Assembly (NCBI GenBank): GCA_033557835.1
Contig: JAWQRO010000364.1
Span: forward strand, 1-41,354
DNA from: Helochares maculicollis
Lineage: Eukaryota; Arthropoda; Insecta; Coleoptera; Hydrophilidae
Direction: 5' to 3'
Length of the DNA: 41,354 nucleotides
A program made the position numbers and the translations under genes. Positions 23,017 to 36,775 of this stretch are shown here, in pieces. How positions within the stretch are numbered: the first letter of the stretch is position 1; each line of letters starts with the position of its first letter. The notes below the pieces were generated by a model. The model saw only the letters and a program-made list of their open reading frames with translations. It ran no database searches and had not been told where the DNA came from.

Positions 23017-25318
23017 TCACCCTTATCATACAGTTAACGTCCAATCTCATGAATTCCAAAATAGATCTGAGGCATTTAGACCATGAATTTTATTTTATGT
23101 TTGTGTCCCTTCAGGAGTTGCGCAGTAAATGTTTTTAAGCATTGGAAGAGGTTCTTTGAAGAACGAATAAAAAGATTCTATCATCAGGTTTATATGTTAC
23201 TTTTTTGTAGGTTTTTTCCAAGGAGTGCGACAGTGCAGTAAGATTTGAACAGGTTGAACGTTAATATTGATACGATAAAACAAAAAATTAAAAACCTAGA
23301 ATTGAAATGTTTATGTTGCTAGTGCTAACTGATATAAATAGATATTTACAAGTCCCATTTCAGGAAATAATATTGTTACAACAACTTATTTAAGCATCTT
23401 TACGTACAAAAGTCATTATCAATTTATTTTGCGTGCAAACAGCTGATACGCATTCCCTAAAATCTATTAATTTTATTCTGAACTCATACGTCAGAAATTT
23501 TTCTTAAGGCAAATCATGCCAGAATATCAAAACAAATAACAAGATATAAAGTCACCTGCAACAGCGAAGCTATTATATTAAAAATTTCCTGACTAAAGAC
23601 TCGCTTTATTGATATTGCCACTGTTTCCACAGGCACTTGTTGATATCCGACAGAAACTTTAATCAATCTTATCTGATTAATATAAGACTATTATAAAAAT
23701 GAATGAGCGAAGGGACTTAAAAAGATTCCTCATTAAAGAAAAAGGGTTAGGTGCAGATTTATCTAGACGCTTTCGCCAGGCATTAGCAGGGCAGCTGATA
23801 ATGAAAGGATTTACGACCATTATTTTAAGAATATATTGAAGTTTCTGCTACTTTTGATTAAGACTGGTAGGTTATAATTTCCATTAGAGCTGTAGACCTA
23901 TTGCATCATTTTAATTGCACTCGAAGCTACGAATTTAAAGCCATCTACAATTTACATCTAAGCTAATCCCCAGAACAACATTTAATCCTCGGATAGTCTA
24001 GATAATGGTAGTCAAGGTCGCATTTATTACATGTCCAAGTAACAGCGCACTCAAGATATTTCTATTGGGTTAATTATGAAACTTACCACAATTTAACAGA
24101 TCGATTAAATTACAGTATAAACAGATTAAATGGTGATTAATTTAGCAGCCACGTAGTTGACAGTTTCAAGGAACCCTTGAACTATGAATTGTATGCTTCA
24201 GGGTCTTCGGCGTGCTGGATAAATTGACTTCGACCTATGCTGTATTTATTGATAGAGATTTTGAGATTATCCAATATAACCAACGCGAAACTTTCCATAT
24301 TTAATATGTTGTAATTAATGACTTGCAGTTAATTCATCTTGGATCAAGACAAAAGTGATAAATTGAAATTCTATTATAAAGTTTGGGTAGTCCTGTCAAA
24401 GGGAAGGGCTGCGCCTCAATCTCGAACACTTTCACTTTAAAACTAAAATTAATTTAATGCTGTGGAATTTTGATTAAACAGCGTTGCTGCGATAGGGAAA
24501 TCTGCTTTAAATTTATTATCATGCTATTTCCTTTTTATTTTCCGCTTATAGGAGGGGGGAAAGAATAAGGATCCTGGGACAAAATGAAAGACATTTTTTC
24601 CGTTTTTGTTTACATTTGTTGTTTTGACAAATTGACGTTTCTCCCTTTCCTCAGCTAATCATTTTATTGGGTTACGCAAACTTTCTGCATCCTAACCCAA
24701 TTCGTTGCTTTCGCCTGCGATATATCGAGTTTGGCGTATGATTTATGAGGGAATATTTCCGGAATGTCAAGGTTTCAATATTATCCGCGACAGTGAAACT
24801 CCCCACTTTGTTTATAAGAAGGAGACCCTTGTTTTCGATTTCTTTGAGACATGCTTGGAATAATTCTCGAGCAGATTTGATATTACTAGCGTGGCAGCAT
24901 TATAAGTAACACTGAAACACCCTGTTAGATTTATGTTGCTTAATTTTTTGCTCAAAATTCAGTCAATAAATGCTCTACAGAAAATATTCCTGCATAATTC
25001 CTTGCCCATTAGGCCATTGTCAATCGGGGCGACACAGCTCAGTTGTAATGTTTTTCTTTCCAAAGCGACTTAAAAATAGCTTGACTGCAATTGATGTCAT
25101 TAATTTTTGCTGTCTATTAGAGTGATTTATTGCTTTTATTTATCGTGGTCACAATGCTGCTTGTTTAATTAACAAGGGCGTTAATAGAACCCCGCGATTG
25201 TACCAACGATACAGCTCTCATTTACTTACAATAAGCGAACATTATATGCAATCAATATATATGTTGCAAATAGTGCTTATAAACCAAGGCATGTATTTTT
25301 TTGGTTAAATATATATTT
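23017..25318. other. gene-free sequence, unique-looking
   Basis: No open frame of note. Parts (about 23690-23820 and 24540-24760) are less monotonously AT-rich and look like clean unique DNA of the sort that often proves conserved between related insects. This cannot be tested from one sequence. Confidence 0.4.
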
Positions 25319-25630
25319 TTAAGGTGAGAACGAACATGCGGTTGTTCCGAAAGTGGTTAAGCGCCACAGTATAACAGCCACGATATATTTGCGAGAGAAC
25401 CGAATTCTGAGGCAGAAAGTAGAAGAGTTATTTAATAATACATGAGAATTGTTGTGTAGTAGAACGAAAAGTTTACTTCTTCTCTCGCTTAACAATTTAC
25501 CTTGTTTTAGTATAGCAGGAGTGGAATTCATCCCCCGGCAGGGGTTAAGTGTTACAGTGAAGGTGTAAGAGTGTATCATAAAAGTTTAAATAAAGTATAA
25601 TAGGTTAGCTTGCCCCTACGCTACCTTGTT
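25319..25630. other. unclassified block, possibly LTR or UTR-like
   Basis: Composition differs from its flanks. GGTTAAGCGCCACAGT (25355-25370) and GGTTAAGTGTTACAGT (25543-25558) are direct repeats with 13 of 16 matches. A ccccc/gggg hairpin lies at about 25532-25544, and an AATAAA signal at 25589-25594 is followed by T/G-containing sequence. An 86-codon minus-strand frame here has no known motif. It could be a worn LTR or a transcript 3' end. No family is recognised. Confidence 0.25.
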
Positions 25631-27169
25631 GCTTTAGTTGGTTTATTTAGGAAATAATTAAAAATAATTTGGGCACAAAAGTTTGTGAGTATATGATTTA
25701 TATAAAAATCTGTAACACTCTAGCTATTAGCATAGTAAACTATATGACTTTGGGTGTCATTTTAGTGAACCTAAGAGTATTATTTTTGCATAAATATTTA
25801 TTTATATTTATTATTCCAATAAACAATTTATCGTATCGTTAATTCCAAATGCTAAACTTAAGATTTTGAATTTATTTACATCTGGAGCAGTAGTTAATTA
25901 CGATTCAAGCTGAGCTATTATTTAAATTGTTGATATTTGAACAGCTTTTGTTCTCATATACAATATATTCTTAATTTTTGAAAGAGACAAAATGTGCAGA
26001 AAACTTTGCACTTAAGCTTTTTAAATTTTTGTTGCAAACAAAAGTAGCATTCTAAAGAGAAGGAAGGCATTCGACGAATTTCCACGTTTTCAGCGCTACG
26101 GATTAAAGTTCGGTTTATTTTAGCATTCCGTTTATGTATATGTGACAAAAAACCTAATATAACCTAAGAATTCTAATACTTATTTTCTCATCTGTAAAAT
26201 CAACAGTATTAAAAATTCGTACAGAAGCTGAATTTTACAAAAATAGTTTTATACACACTTCTTCGCTGTTATAGCAAATTATTTACAACTTTATCAGCGT
26301 GAGAGATGGGTCTCTAAGCATAATTCTTCAATTTTTATGTATATAGCACTTCTATTACTTCCGAAATATAAATAAGAGTTCTTTTAAAAACAGTCAACTT
26401 TTTTGCTCATTTAAGAACTGAATATCAAACATTTTTCATGCTCTCATTGCCTAGAGTATATAGATAATATATCTGCAAAATTTCAGTCTCTTTGGTCAGT
26501 AAGTCAATAAGTCATTTAATCACTCTGCTTGTTCGAATAACTTTTTTTATAAAAATTCTGGAATGAGTTCATGATTTGGACGGCTTAATTTCGTATATTA
26601 CCTGCTATATAGTGACGACCTAGTTAATATTGCAAAAAATTATCGACCATGAATCATATATATATTACCATTTGAAAAGAAATCAAAATGAAAACTTGGT
26701 TCAAAATTTTTTTCAATCAAGCTGAGTTTTCTTTACAACGGTAGAAAGCACAAACTCGACCACTTAGAATTATATAAATGGGAAACCTAACTCAAAATTC
26801 ATCAGAAAATATAACCATTAAATTTCAGCAGCTTCTCGAGATGATCCTAGTTCTGAAAAGCGCTTTATTACAAGCGGCGAATTTGGGTGAAATGAAATGG
26901 GGTGGGAGAAAATATCTCCTAAAAATAAGAATTGGATTTGGCAGACTTTTAAAAAGTTGACCTAGTGAGCGCGATATCAACATTTAATAAAAGGCGTGGA
27001 ATTTTTGTTTTATGCCGGGAAAATGTGTTCAAACTCCACTGTCGTAACCCAATGAAAAATTAACCCGGAAGTTATAATCAAACGCGAATTTAACCTTCAC
27101 GAAAATCGAACTCAAATATTAAAGGAGGCAGGTAATAAATTTTAAGTTTCACACAAAAATCCCGAGCGT
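25631..27169. other. gene-free AT-rich sequence
   Basis: Only short open frames. Nothing recognisable. Confidence 0.45.
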
Positions 27170-27260
27170 ATCGGAGTGGAAGTAGGATAGGACGGTGGTG
27201 GAGACGGCGACGTCGTGGGGTCGCGGCTCCGCTCTGCTGACACAAAACGCCCCCGCACTT
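27170..27260. promoter_or_regulatory. CpG/GC-rich island, candidate promoter or conserved element
   Basis: About 90 bp with the highest GC and CpG density in the window (ggcgacgtcgtggggtcgcgg and neighbours) surrounded by AT-rich DNA. It contains a cAMP-response-like gacgtc at about 27208-27213. Two minus-strand frames (65 and 75 codons) overlap here in different registers, and their Arg/Pro-rich stretches only reflect the base composition. It might be a first exon or 5' UTR, a promoter, or a conserved noncoding element. No TATA box or clear initiator is evident. Confidence 0.25.
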
Positions 27261-30200
27261 GCCGCTTTTGTTGCCCTTGAATTGCACTTAGATAGATATA
27301 TTATTTGCCATGCTCTAAAGCCATAATGCTGCTTGCCCCTCTGCCGCTTCCACTTTTTATTCTTGATTTGTGGCACATTTGCAGTTTAATTTTTACCGAG
27401 TAGACGAAATATTTTTCCTCTTCAAAGAGGATGTTCACTTTATTTTACTTTCATTTGCATACCGCTGTATTTTAAATGAAGTGGAGCGGAATATATTGGG
27501 CCGGTTCCCGAGTATGTAAATAGTTATCGTATGTGGTTATTCCTTCGTTTATGACGCGTTGCATTGCATGGAAAAACAGGCCACCTTTTCTCATTTTAGC
27601 CATTTCATTTTTCCTGCAATAAATGCTGGTTAGGGAGTCACTTCATGTTGTATAACATACGTTTTTCCCATTGAGCAAGCCGCTTTAGTGCAAGAAAAAT
27701 ACGCCGCTGCAGCTCATCATCTTCTTTCAAAGCTATTTTGATACAACGAAATTATTTTGCTGCAAGCACCAAAATTGTCCAACTTAAAGAATACTCTCAA
27801 TTACATGAAAACTTTTATAATGCAAGAAACGAATCAATTTCTTAGCACTTACGATTTTCACAATGTTGCTATTTTATTACAAATTCCATGTTTCAAGTAA
27901 GTACACTAGAGGTTTCGATTTGTTTCCCTATTAATAACATTGAAAGCTTTTATATTGTGCTCTCATAATAAAGTTTTAATCATGTTTTGAAAAGTGATCG
28001 CCAACGAAAACAAACTCCCCTAGTTCCGGTACGAAGTAAATATAAAACGAAAATATAGGTAAAAATGCGTATTCCCTCTGTTAATCATATTATTTTGTTT
28101 ACATGCTCTCGAAAAACAATTATCTGAAAATTCAATTATTTCCCGGTATTATCAAGGACTGAAAAGTTCCATTATTCAAATTTAATTTTAGTCTGCCCGA
28201 AACATAAAAAGTATGTATGTTGGATTAAATTTTTTGCGTTTGAAATAGTTTTAGAAAGGTAATTTAATATATCTATAAGCATCAGAATTTCACAATTCTA
28301 AATTAAATTCTAGAATTTTCTACAATTGTTCAATATGGATTATATGTACAGAATTAGGGAATGATAAGAGTTTTTTGCAAAATATGATGTATTTAGAATC
28401 ACGCATTTATTTTTTGCTGTGCTGTTACAACTCGTCTTGGACGATCTTTTGCAGTAGGAATTAAAATCTGCGAATTGGTTGAGAAATATCGTGTGCCGCT
28501 TAAAAATAAAAACTGATGTTTAGAAATATCGACGGAATATTTATTTATACGAAACAGTCTGACTCCAGAGATATAATCAAGTTAGTAGCTCTGTCAAAGA
28601 CCTTCTATTGATATAAAGCAATTTCTGTAAAAGGGTTGCATAAATGCAATACCTCCTGTAATACATTTTACTTGCATAAAAGCCTCTTCTGAATATCAGC
28701 GCTGCATCCAATTGTAAGAGAGCTTCGCTAATTTCAATTTCAATATCATATACTCAATTGATAGCTCCGAATCGTTGAGGTTTGACGAACCGGCTGTGAA
28801 GAGATACGGCTTTCAGCGGCTGTGCTGTGTAGCTGATTCTAATAAGTAGATCACACAAGTGTCGATGAAATGAGAAATTGAAATTCAAATCAAACCTAGC
28901 ATTTGTTTTTTAGCGAATTTGTGGGCCAGGAGGTAAATTTGCGTTTTTGTATAATGCATGTTCATGTCAATTGTGTACGATTCTAGAGCCCTAATGCTTA
29001 AAAAGATTATTTCAGTGTAATATTGGTTCATTTGCATATTGATACACATTATTAAAGCAAGGACTTTTATTTTACTTGTAAATATTATCTATGTTTGAGG
29101 GGATCTTTGAATAGTTGCATTCGCATCAGAAACTTGCATCTTTAAACTAAATTCGACGATCATCCTGTACTTTAATTTTTGTACAATTTTTTCACATTTA
29201 TTCTACAACTAGCTTAACTCGTATTCTCATTCCTGTAGAATATTTGAAGAATAAAAAAAAATTCCCCTATAAAAATATTTTATTCTGGGATACCAAAGAA
29301 ATTTTCAACATCTCCAAATTTTGAATGTTCTGGGATGTGCAGTCCTTGTGTGTTAGTTTGTTGTGTGCGCTTTTATAGTGTTTCAGATTTTCAAGTAGTC
29401 GTTCACGTAACGCCCCTGATCTACAATTTTATACACATAGATTGTATCGTTTGCAATAGCGAATAATTTAAAGCCAAAAAAAAGGCAACTGGACTTTACC
29501 ATCATGACTGAATTCTTAATATTTCTCTGCAAAATGTTATGTTTATTCAAATGTAGAGAATGCATATATATACTCTAGCATCATGAATTACATATAAATC
29601 TTTGGATGCTGGCTTCATACATTTGGCTAAGCTGCTTAAAAAAGTTAGGCTAGAACTATAAAGTTCAAGGACATATAAATCGTGTTATTATAAAATGCAG
29701 ATATTTAAAATTTTCACATTGTAAATCTAGTGTTTGAGAAAACACATACTAATAAGTACTATTGGAAGCGTGGTCTGCTTTTCAATTTTAGAATATATTG
29801 TTTAATCGCGATTTAGCATTTTAAGCAATAATTTTGGATTTGATTACCGTGATCTTCTATATGGAGAGATTTCACAGGCATGCAATTTCCGCTTCGTTTT
29901 CGGTTTGAAAGCATATTCGAGGAATAAAACGCTGCTCTGCTCCAAATAACCCCTAATCAAATGGTGCAAGATCTAGGCAGGATGTGGCAAAACTGCAGTT
30001 CCTCTATTTCTTGCAGTTTCGCTTCTTTTCAAACCGTTCGATGATATCAGATTGAAGAAGTGTAGAGTATACGTACATTTGTTCAGGTTCGATACTCTTG
30101 TTTAACTATAAATCATGACACAGGAACGTTTAGCTGCATACATTTTAATGGTAATAGTGACAATTATTATTTTCTTTCTTATAAATTTTGATATTTCCGT

Positions 30201-30313
30201 TAAACATCGCAATGGCGTTTCAATCCTAACAATAAAAATCATTCCGCCATAAGAAAATAATTCGATTTATTTTCCTGGGTGCAGGCGTAACAATAACTTC
30301 AAATGCGCAAATG

Positions 30314-30314
<1 letters not shown>
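27261..30314. other. gene-free AT-rich sequence
   Basis: Short open frames only. No repeat, RNA gene or protein motif recognised. Confidence 0.45.

Positions 30315-30354
<40 letters not shown>
30315..30354. repeat. (TA)20 microsatellite
   Basis: Forty bases of uninterrupted TA dinucleotides. Confidence 0.97.
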
Positions 30355-30358
<4 letters not shown>

Positions 30359-33300
30359 TTAAGCAGATTAAGGATTTGCATTGGGAATCCAGGCCCTTCA
30401 AATTAGTCGAAACATGTAGAAGTTCTTTAGTTTTGTCTTATTTTAAATTGTGGAATGCAAACTTAATATCTTCTTAGCTGATGATGAATTTAACATTTTG
30501 ATTTAAAACTCAAGCAAACATGCACCGCAAAATGTGATTCTTTGTGGAAGGCACACAGAAAATAAGCATACTCGTTGAAAACACTTTTGTTGTAAAATAG
30601 AAATTAAATGTAAATAAAATACATCCAGGAAACTAAAAATCGAGAAAAATGTTTGCTCGCCAATTGGAATTTATTGCGCTCTTTTGTATTTATTTGATTC
30701 TATTTATTATTCCTCAAAAAGAGTTTATCTGCTTTAAGCGTATATAAGAAGGCGATTCTTTGAAATGTCAATAACATTCCTCTGTGTTCGAGCTATGACC
30801 ACGCTGCGCAACTGACAATTTCTAAAAATTGAACACACTTAAAACACTGTATCAACAATGTTTGTCCATAAAGTTGGAAACTAGAGCAAAAAATTGTTAT
30901 CCCAATAATGAATGCAACTAAGCTAGTCATGATCCGTAGTAATAACAGCTTAAACTGGTGTGACATACATACTATATGCGCCTGTCGCTTCAGCCCTATT
31001 TCATGCAATTTTCCTATTTCACTCGAAAACTAAAAATAGAAGAAAAACGGCATCCAACAAATCTTCCCCTATGTGGAAGAGATAATCCGAAATACATTAA
31101 ATGAGAGCTCAGTTTGGGCGCGGACCTATAAATTTACATTTATATTTTCAATATTCCACACTCATAAATATTACCTAATGTCATCTGATCTTGGCCAGAG
31201 GATTCATTTACATCGTGTTTACGAAGGCAGAAATGCATTCCCGATGATTTATTTTTACCTAGTGAATTGAAATGTTCAAATTGCGCCTAATTAAATTTGC
31301 TTTTGTGCACCTGAATTTTATTGTGTTCATTATTCCGTGAACCAGGGCTGAATTTTAAAATCGCTTGCGTGTGAAATTTCACAACGAAAAGCATTAAGCA
31401 GTCCCGTATTTCGAAATTATTCATAAAAATTTGTTTGCGAAATTGAACATCGATTTGTGAAATGACAATGTTGTTTCCCAAACAGTTCCATCATTAAGAA
31501 ATAAATTTAATGAAAAATACCCAATCAGTTGAACCAATCAGTTTTGTTGGTATTTCAGTAGGGGAGCATCTGGCATATTTATTTCAGGAAAAACCAATGA
31601 TGAAGTCCTTTGTAAGCATAAAAGACAATTAATATTACTTGATTTGACAAAATAGAGTGAGTTCGACAGACGGCCTATAAATGTTTGAAATTACAATGGA
31701 GCAAGCAATAAAGTCCTAACACAAATTGGTTCGGGCACTTCAATTAATGTGGAATAAAAATTGGGGAAGTCGTTTATATTCCATTCTCGTTACTAAATAA
31801 CGGCAAAGTCTATTGGTTTAGCAGGGAGGGCATATTTCGAGAAACTCTTGAGTTTTAGGCAAACACTTGTCTGTCCATTGACCGAAAAGCCAATATTTGT
31901 TTCGTACAATAAAGTTTCGCACGCGGTTTTCAAAGGAGAACGAGTAGGCTGGCGCCTTTTCAAAGGAAATGTATTCTTGCGTGGAACGAATTTATGTTAA
32001 ACTTTTCGTGGTCTTTTATTTCATTTTCGCGCTGAGATATAACTGATGCTTAACGGAGCTTTTTTATCAACGGACAAACAAAAATGCTTTTCGTGGGTAT
32101 AAAGTCGCACTCTTCTTTCTTTGCTAATGCACGTTTTTACACGCGCATAAGAACCAAAGGTTTTTTTGCCGCAGGAATATATATGTATCAATATTTCATT
32201 ATGAATTATTCCAGTTTCAGGAAGCGGACGAACCTACATATTTTGTAGTGGCGGGATATTTTATAGTTGCCTTTGTAATATAAATTTATGTTGCCCTTTA
32301 TTGTAAGAATATTATTATTTTATGTGCGTTTCACGTTCGCTTAATGGCAGAAAAACGTAAATATTTTAAGGGATAATGATGATCGTCAAGAGTATTGGGA
32401 TGTCTGCACTTCAAATTAAAATGATATTTTAGACCAAAGACTGAAAAAATTACATCAGCACTTGGATGCCAAGTGCTTAACTCACTGAACAATCATTAGT
32501 ATGAAAAAAGTCGAGGAAATTCACAATCGAGCCTATTTATCTTTGTATTTAGATAATTTTGTATATCTGTTATAATTAGCAAATAGATATACTCATAACG
32601 TATCATATTTCATATTCAGTGTCAACTACGAACCAGTGTATACGGAAAGCAAGGGTTGCATAACATAGGTAAATGTATTTTAATGCAATGTTGGAGAATA
32701 TTTAGATAAGATAGCTCCTTCACAATCAATCATACTGACCGTATTATGAACTTTTTGGGCGCAGTTTACTAAACATCGATACATTATCAGCAGTCACTAA
32801 AGCGATAATAAATAGCAAATAGGAAAATTTCTTTCAAACGGCGCAAATTAAAATTAATTAACGCAAATGAAAAGAAATATATCCGCCACGGTTAGTTAAA
32901 TTTATCCGTAACTTAAGATTTGCATTGAACATTTTTTGCCTTGCTGCGTGTCAAAAATCTTTTTGTAACAATTATGATTTGATTAAAGTAAATTGAAGCA
33001 TAGTAAGCTGTTTTACAAACATCTTGCTTTCCACAAAAGAAGGGAAAACTGTTGGGGCAAGCCGATGAAAAATTGCCAGGTTTACCCAGCACGCATGGTG
33101 CGAAAATGGAACGCGGTTTGCATAAATCTGAAATGAGGATTGGAAAACGGAAGAGCAAGTAATGTTTTAGAGATTCCATCCGGAGCGCTACTGTAACGCA
33201 CATTTAAAAGTTCCATGATGGTGCAACTGAGCTTTAATTGAGAAATATTGACAGAGTACGTGATGAATCAAATAAATGTAAAGCTGCCAGAGCTGCAATA

Positions 33301-34002
33301 CATTTCACAGTTCGAGTTTTCCCGGACGTAGACACTCCTAAAGTGACAAGTTAAACTAAATTTCTATTAGTTGGATGATTTATGATTTTTAAATTGAATA
33401 TAAAAAATCGAGCGGAAATGTTTCCGGTTTAGTTGGCACTTGATTATATGAATTTTATGTGGATACGTAAAATGGTTCGTTTCGAACTTCGACATTGATT
33501 TCTACGGATCATGTTATTACCTTTTGATCCCTATGAATAAAACATGAAATCGATGCAATATAAATGAGTTTGCCTGAATTAGTTGTCGGTAAGATTTTCG
33601 CAGTGTATCTTAATGAACTGATTATAATAAATAAATGATTAGGTTGAGGACTAGTCGTGGATTGTGTAGTGATGGCAAATTCACGGGGCTACAAATTATT
33701 TAAAACACAGAGCTGTGGTGTGAATATTTTAAGAAGTTATGATGGTTATGAATTTATGTGCGTCGAGGGTAAAATTTCAGGATATAACTTTTCCCCGTGT
33801 ACGTTTTTGTCTTATTGCTTTAACGAGAAATAATGACGGGTTGTCGAACCTAGAACTTTTTGGACTTTTTACCTAAAAATTATGTTTGCCTTGGCGGTAT
33901 TTTTAGGATACGTTGTTTTACATTTAGACATTATTTTCTCATTAAATTCTTGTAGAAAAAATATTCACCATATCTAATATTTATTCTCTTGTTTTGTTGC
34001 AG
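30355..34002. other. gene-free AT-rich sequence
   Basis: Open frames of up to 96 codons (32913-33203, minus strand) without recognised motifs. No repeats or RNA genes seen. Confidence 0.45.
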
Positions 34003-34048
34003 GTAATTATGGTTGTTTGACTCTGAACGAACGTGGATATTTGTTAAG
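34003..34048 (+). other. candidate 46-bp micro-exon
   Basis: A good polypyrimidine tract and acceptor (ttctcttgttttgttgcag, ending at 34002) is followed 46 bp later by a consensus-like donor, AAG/gtaaca. The third frame across the interval is open and reads NYGCLTLNERGYLL. The other two frames contain stops. No flanking exon can be identified, so this rests on splice-site appearance alone. Such pairs arise by chance in long introns. Confidence 0.15.
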
Positions 34049-36235
34049 GTAACACTTATTGTTAGCATTGTAAACGTGCTGAACTCTTAAAATCATGAGA
34101 AACGCTATTCACCAAAGGCAATTTCCATTTATTTTCATTTCATTAGCTGTGATACGGTTCGAAATTGACACTTTTATATTTCACGCCGGAATGTAGGTAA
34201 TGGAAACACTGCTTTGGATCGGAGAAACAATTTCAGTATCGACTTTAGAAGGTGCTGATGAGTGTTTGTCGATTGGAAGTTATTATTATTATTATCTCAA
34301 ATGACCACGTACTGATTATTTCAATATTACTCAAGTCCTTAAACTGATATTATGTGGGCGTACGGGTTTACGTTGTTTACCTTGTTTCTAATGTTGTCTT
34401 TATGCGCGAAATTTTAATTAAACAGATATTAAATGCAATTCAAATAATTATATATGGATATATTCCATATTTCATATGCAACATTTGGATTAATTCAAAT
34501 AATTTCATGACGATACTGAGCTTTCAAAGAATCGAGTATTTATTCTATGTATTTCTAAATTTAATCTATGTCTAAGTAAGTAAAAATGTTGTCTTCTAGT
34601 TATGTATTTGTTTTTGATCTATTTGCAGCTGCAAAAAAATTTAAGCTATTTTTAACACGGCCATTATAATGTGATACTATATATCTTATAGCTGAAATGA
34701 AATTTTCAGTTCCAAAGCAACATAGCTGTTCTTGCAAAGTGTCTTCATAGAATCCACAAGTTAAGCACTTCACAATATCTGTGGGAAATGGGATAGTTCG
34801 AATTATAAAGCGGAGATCCTTGCGTTGTCTAAACACACCTCCTCTAAAATTACACCTGACTCTTTATTCCCTCTGTTATTTGAGTGGTGGTGAGATTGTA
34901 ACGAAAGTCAACGTGAATAAGTTTGACTTTGGGAATACGTAATATCTACTCGAAAATAGAATAGGTATGCTGTAACAGAAACTATCTACCTACGAAAATA
35001 CTTCAGCACCGAGGTGAATTGCGTATGTGTGTTAAATGTTATTGATTAGTTAACATCTGCGGCTCTAATGCAAATATTTATTGAATTTATTTTGACGACT
35101 ATAAATGGAATAAATTATTTCAATTACTGTTTCGAATTGTTTGGGAAGCCGGCTTTGTTTAATATGATTGCAGTAATAAAACAATAAATGTGGATTTGTT
35201 TATCGTACATTTATGGAAATAGTTGCTGCGGCACTGTTATTGTCTTTTCAATCACAACAATTGAAGCGAATAATTCGTTTTGTTTTATTTATGGAAATAA
35301 AAACCAATTTCAATTCCTTTGAGCGCCTTATTAAATCTGGATTTATTTGCATTTCAAGGGTAATATAGTACTGAAGTTTAATTGTATTCTCAGGGTGTAA
35401 AAATGTACATTTTAGTTCTATATTAATCTAAAATAGATAGATACAGTGAGCTATCGTGCAGTTGGTTCTGGTTTCAGTTAAGGTTGTGTCTTCCATTTAG
35501 GGTATAAAAATTTAATGTGGCAGCGACCCAGCTCAGAGGCAAGTTAAGTTCGTACTCTTCCTCTATTTATGTAATTTTGTTGATCTGTTTCTTTTAAACT
35601 GTGCCGTCAATGTGATTGTAAATCGCGCGTGGAATGTGTTTATTTTGAGATATATTTTGGTCATCTTAGATCATTAACATGCGGCTTCCTCTTTTCGCAT
35701 GTTGTTAATAAATTTTTAGATCACCTAAAACAATTAAATTAATTAATCTAACATTAGTCAGTATAGTAAAACAATTGAAATATATATGCAGAATTAGTAG
35801 TTCACTGTCGACATTTATATTAAATTAAAAATATATATTTTACAGTTTAACTTTAGCTGCGCTTCTCATGAGATGTTCATATTTAAACTTTCTAGCTGTA
35901 TAAAACATCATAATTGCTAATTAATAATGCATTTCCTCATCTTCGCTGCTCCATGGATACACATCATTAAATAATAATGAATAAATATGAAACAATTATT
36001 GAACGAAGGCGGTCAGAATCAATATAATGAAAGATAAACACAATCTGTTATAATGACATTATTACGTAGGAAATTACAAGGTAGTCCGAATATTTTGAAA
36101 ATGTTTGTTAAAATTTCTACGCACGCAATTAATCATTTAGGTTAGCTCTGAACAAAATATCCAATTTGATAAGGTTAGAAAGAAACATAATCGACGTTCC
36201 GCAATTAAATATTTAATCCGTTTAAATACATTTTA
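34049..36235. other. gene-free AT-rich sequence
   Basis: Only AT-rich short open frames and a brief (TTA)n run near 34281-34296. Confidence 0.45.
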
Positions 36236-36292
36236 AGCTCCCGTTTGCGTGCAGCGCGCCGCTCTTCAAATTCAACCTCAGGCCGATGATAA
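36236..36292. other. short GC-rich patch
   Basis: Contains gtgcagcgcgccgctc and an acceptor-like gcgtgcag followed by cctcag/g. It stands out from the AT-rich flanks. There is no open frame of note. Confidence 0.2.
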
Positions 36293-36515
36293 ATATTTTC
36301 ATACACAATAATGATCCAATGGAATAATATTATATTGGATACAATCAAATATATTATTGTATCAGCTTCAGTCCCTGTTGTGTATAATTCATAGTTTAAT
36401 CTGTAATAGTATTTTAGAGGTAATTACGTGCAGAAATTCGAAACTAAAGGGAAGCTTGTTATTTATGGAGATTTATCTGTATTATAAGCCCTATGATTTG
36501 TGGCACAGTATTTGT

Positions 36516-36520
<5 letters not shown>

Positions 36521-36580
<60 letters not shown>

Positions 36581-36593
36581 GTATGTATATATA
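36521..36593. repeat. compound (AT)n-(GTAT)n microsatellite
   Basis: About 24 AT dinucleotides (36521-36568), then five GTAT units (36569-36588), then a short TA tail ending at the mariner D boundary. The other side of mariner D resumes with tgtatgtata (37878-37887), so the microsatellite was the insertion target. A minus-strand frame full of Ile-Tyr repeats is only its translation. Confidence 0.95.
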
Positions 36594-36622
36594 CGAGATA
36601 GATAAATTAAATAATGACACTG
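36594..36622 (+). repeat. mariner D left terminal inverted repeat
   Basis: Begins cgagatagataaattaaata and matches the reverse complement of 37849-37877 at 23 of 29 positions. Most mismatches cluster at positions 5-9. Confidence 0.88.
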
Positions 36623-36775
36623 GTAGCGTAGAGTTTGATCACTGAGAAAGTGGGACATGAAGGAGAGGTAGATAAACATGTGATGCGTCATCAGTATGAG
36701 TTTAAAGTCGCTGAGTCAAGTTAATTGTCTGTAGTGATTTGTTTAGTGAAACAGGCTTTTTTTGTGTGTTCTGAA

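Noticed and set aside
27090..27376. Arg/Pro-rich minus-strand ORFs at the GC island
   Set aside because: Two overlapping frames in different registers with no motif; residues reflect local GC content.
34150..34170. ggttcgaaat as part of a tRNA
   Set aside because: No acceptor, anticodon stem or A box at suitable distance; isolated B-box-like match.
36491..36691. Minus-strand ORF with a long Ile-Tyr repeat
   Set aside because: Translation of the TA microsatellite and the mariner D left end.
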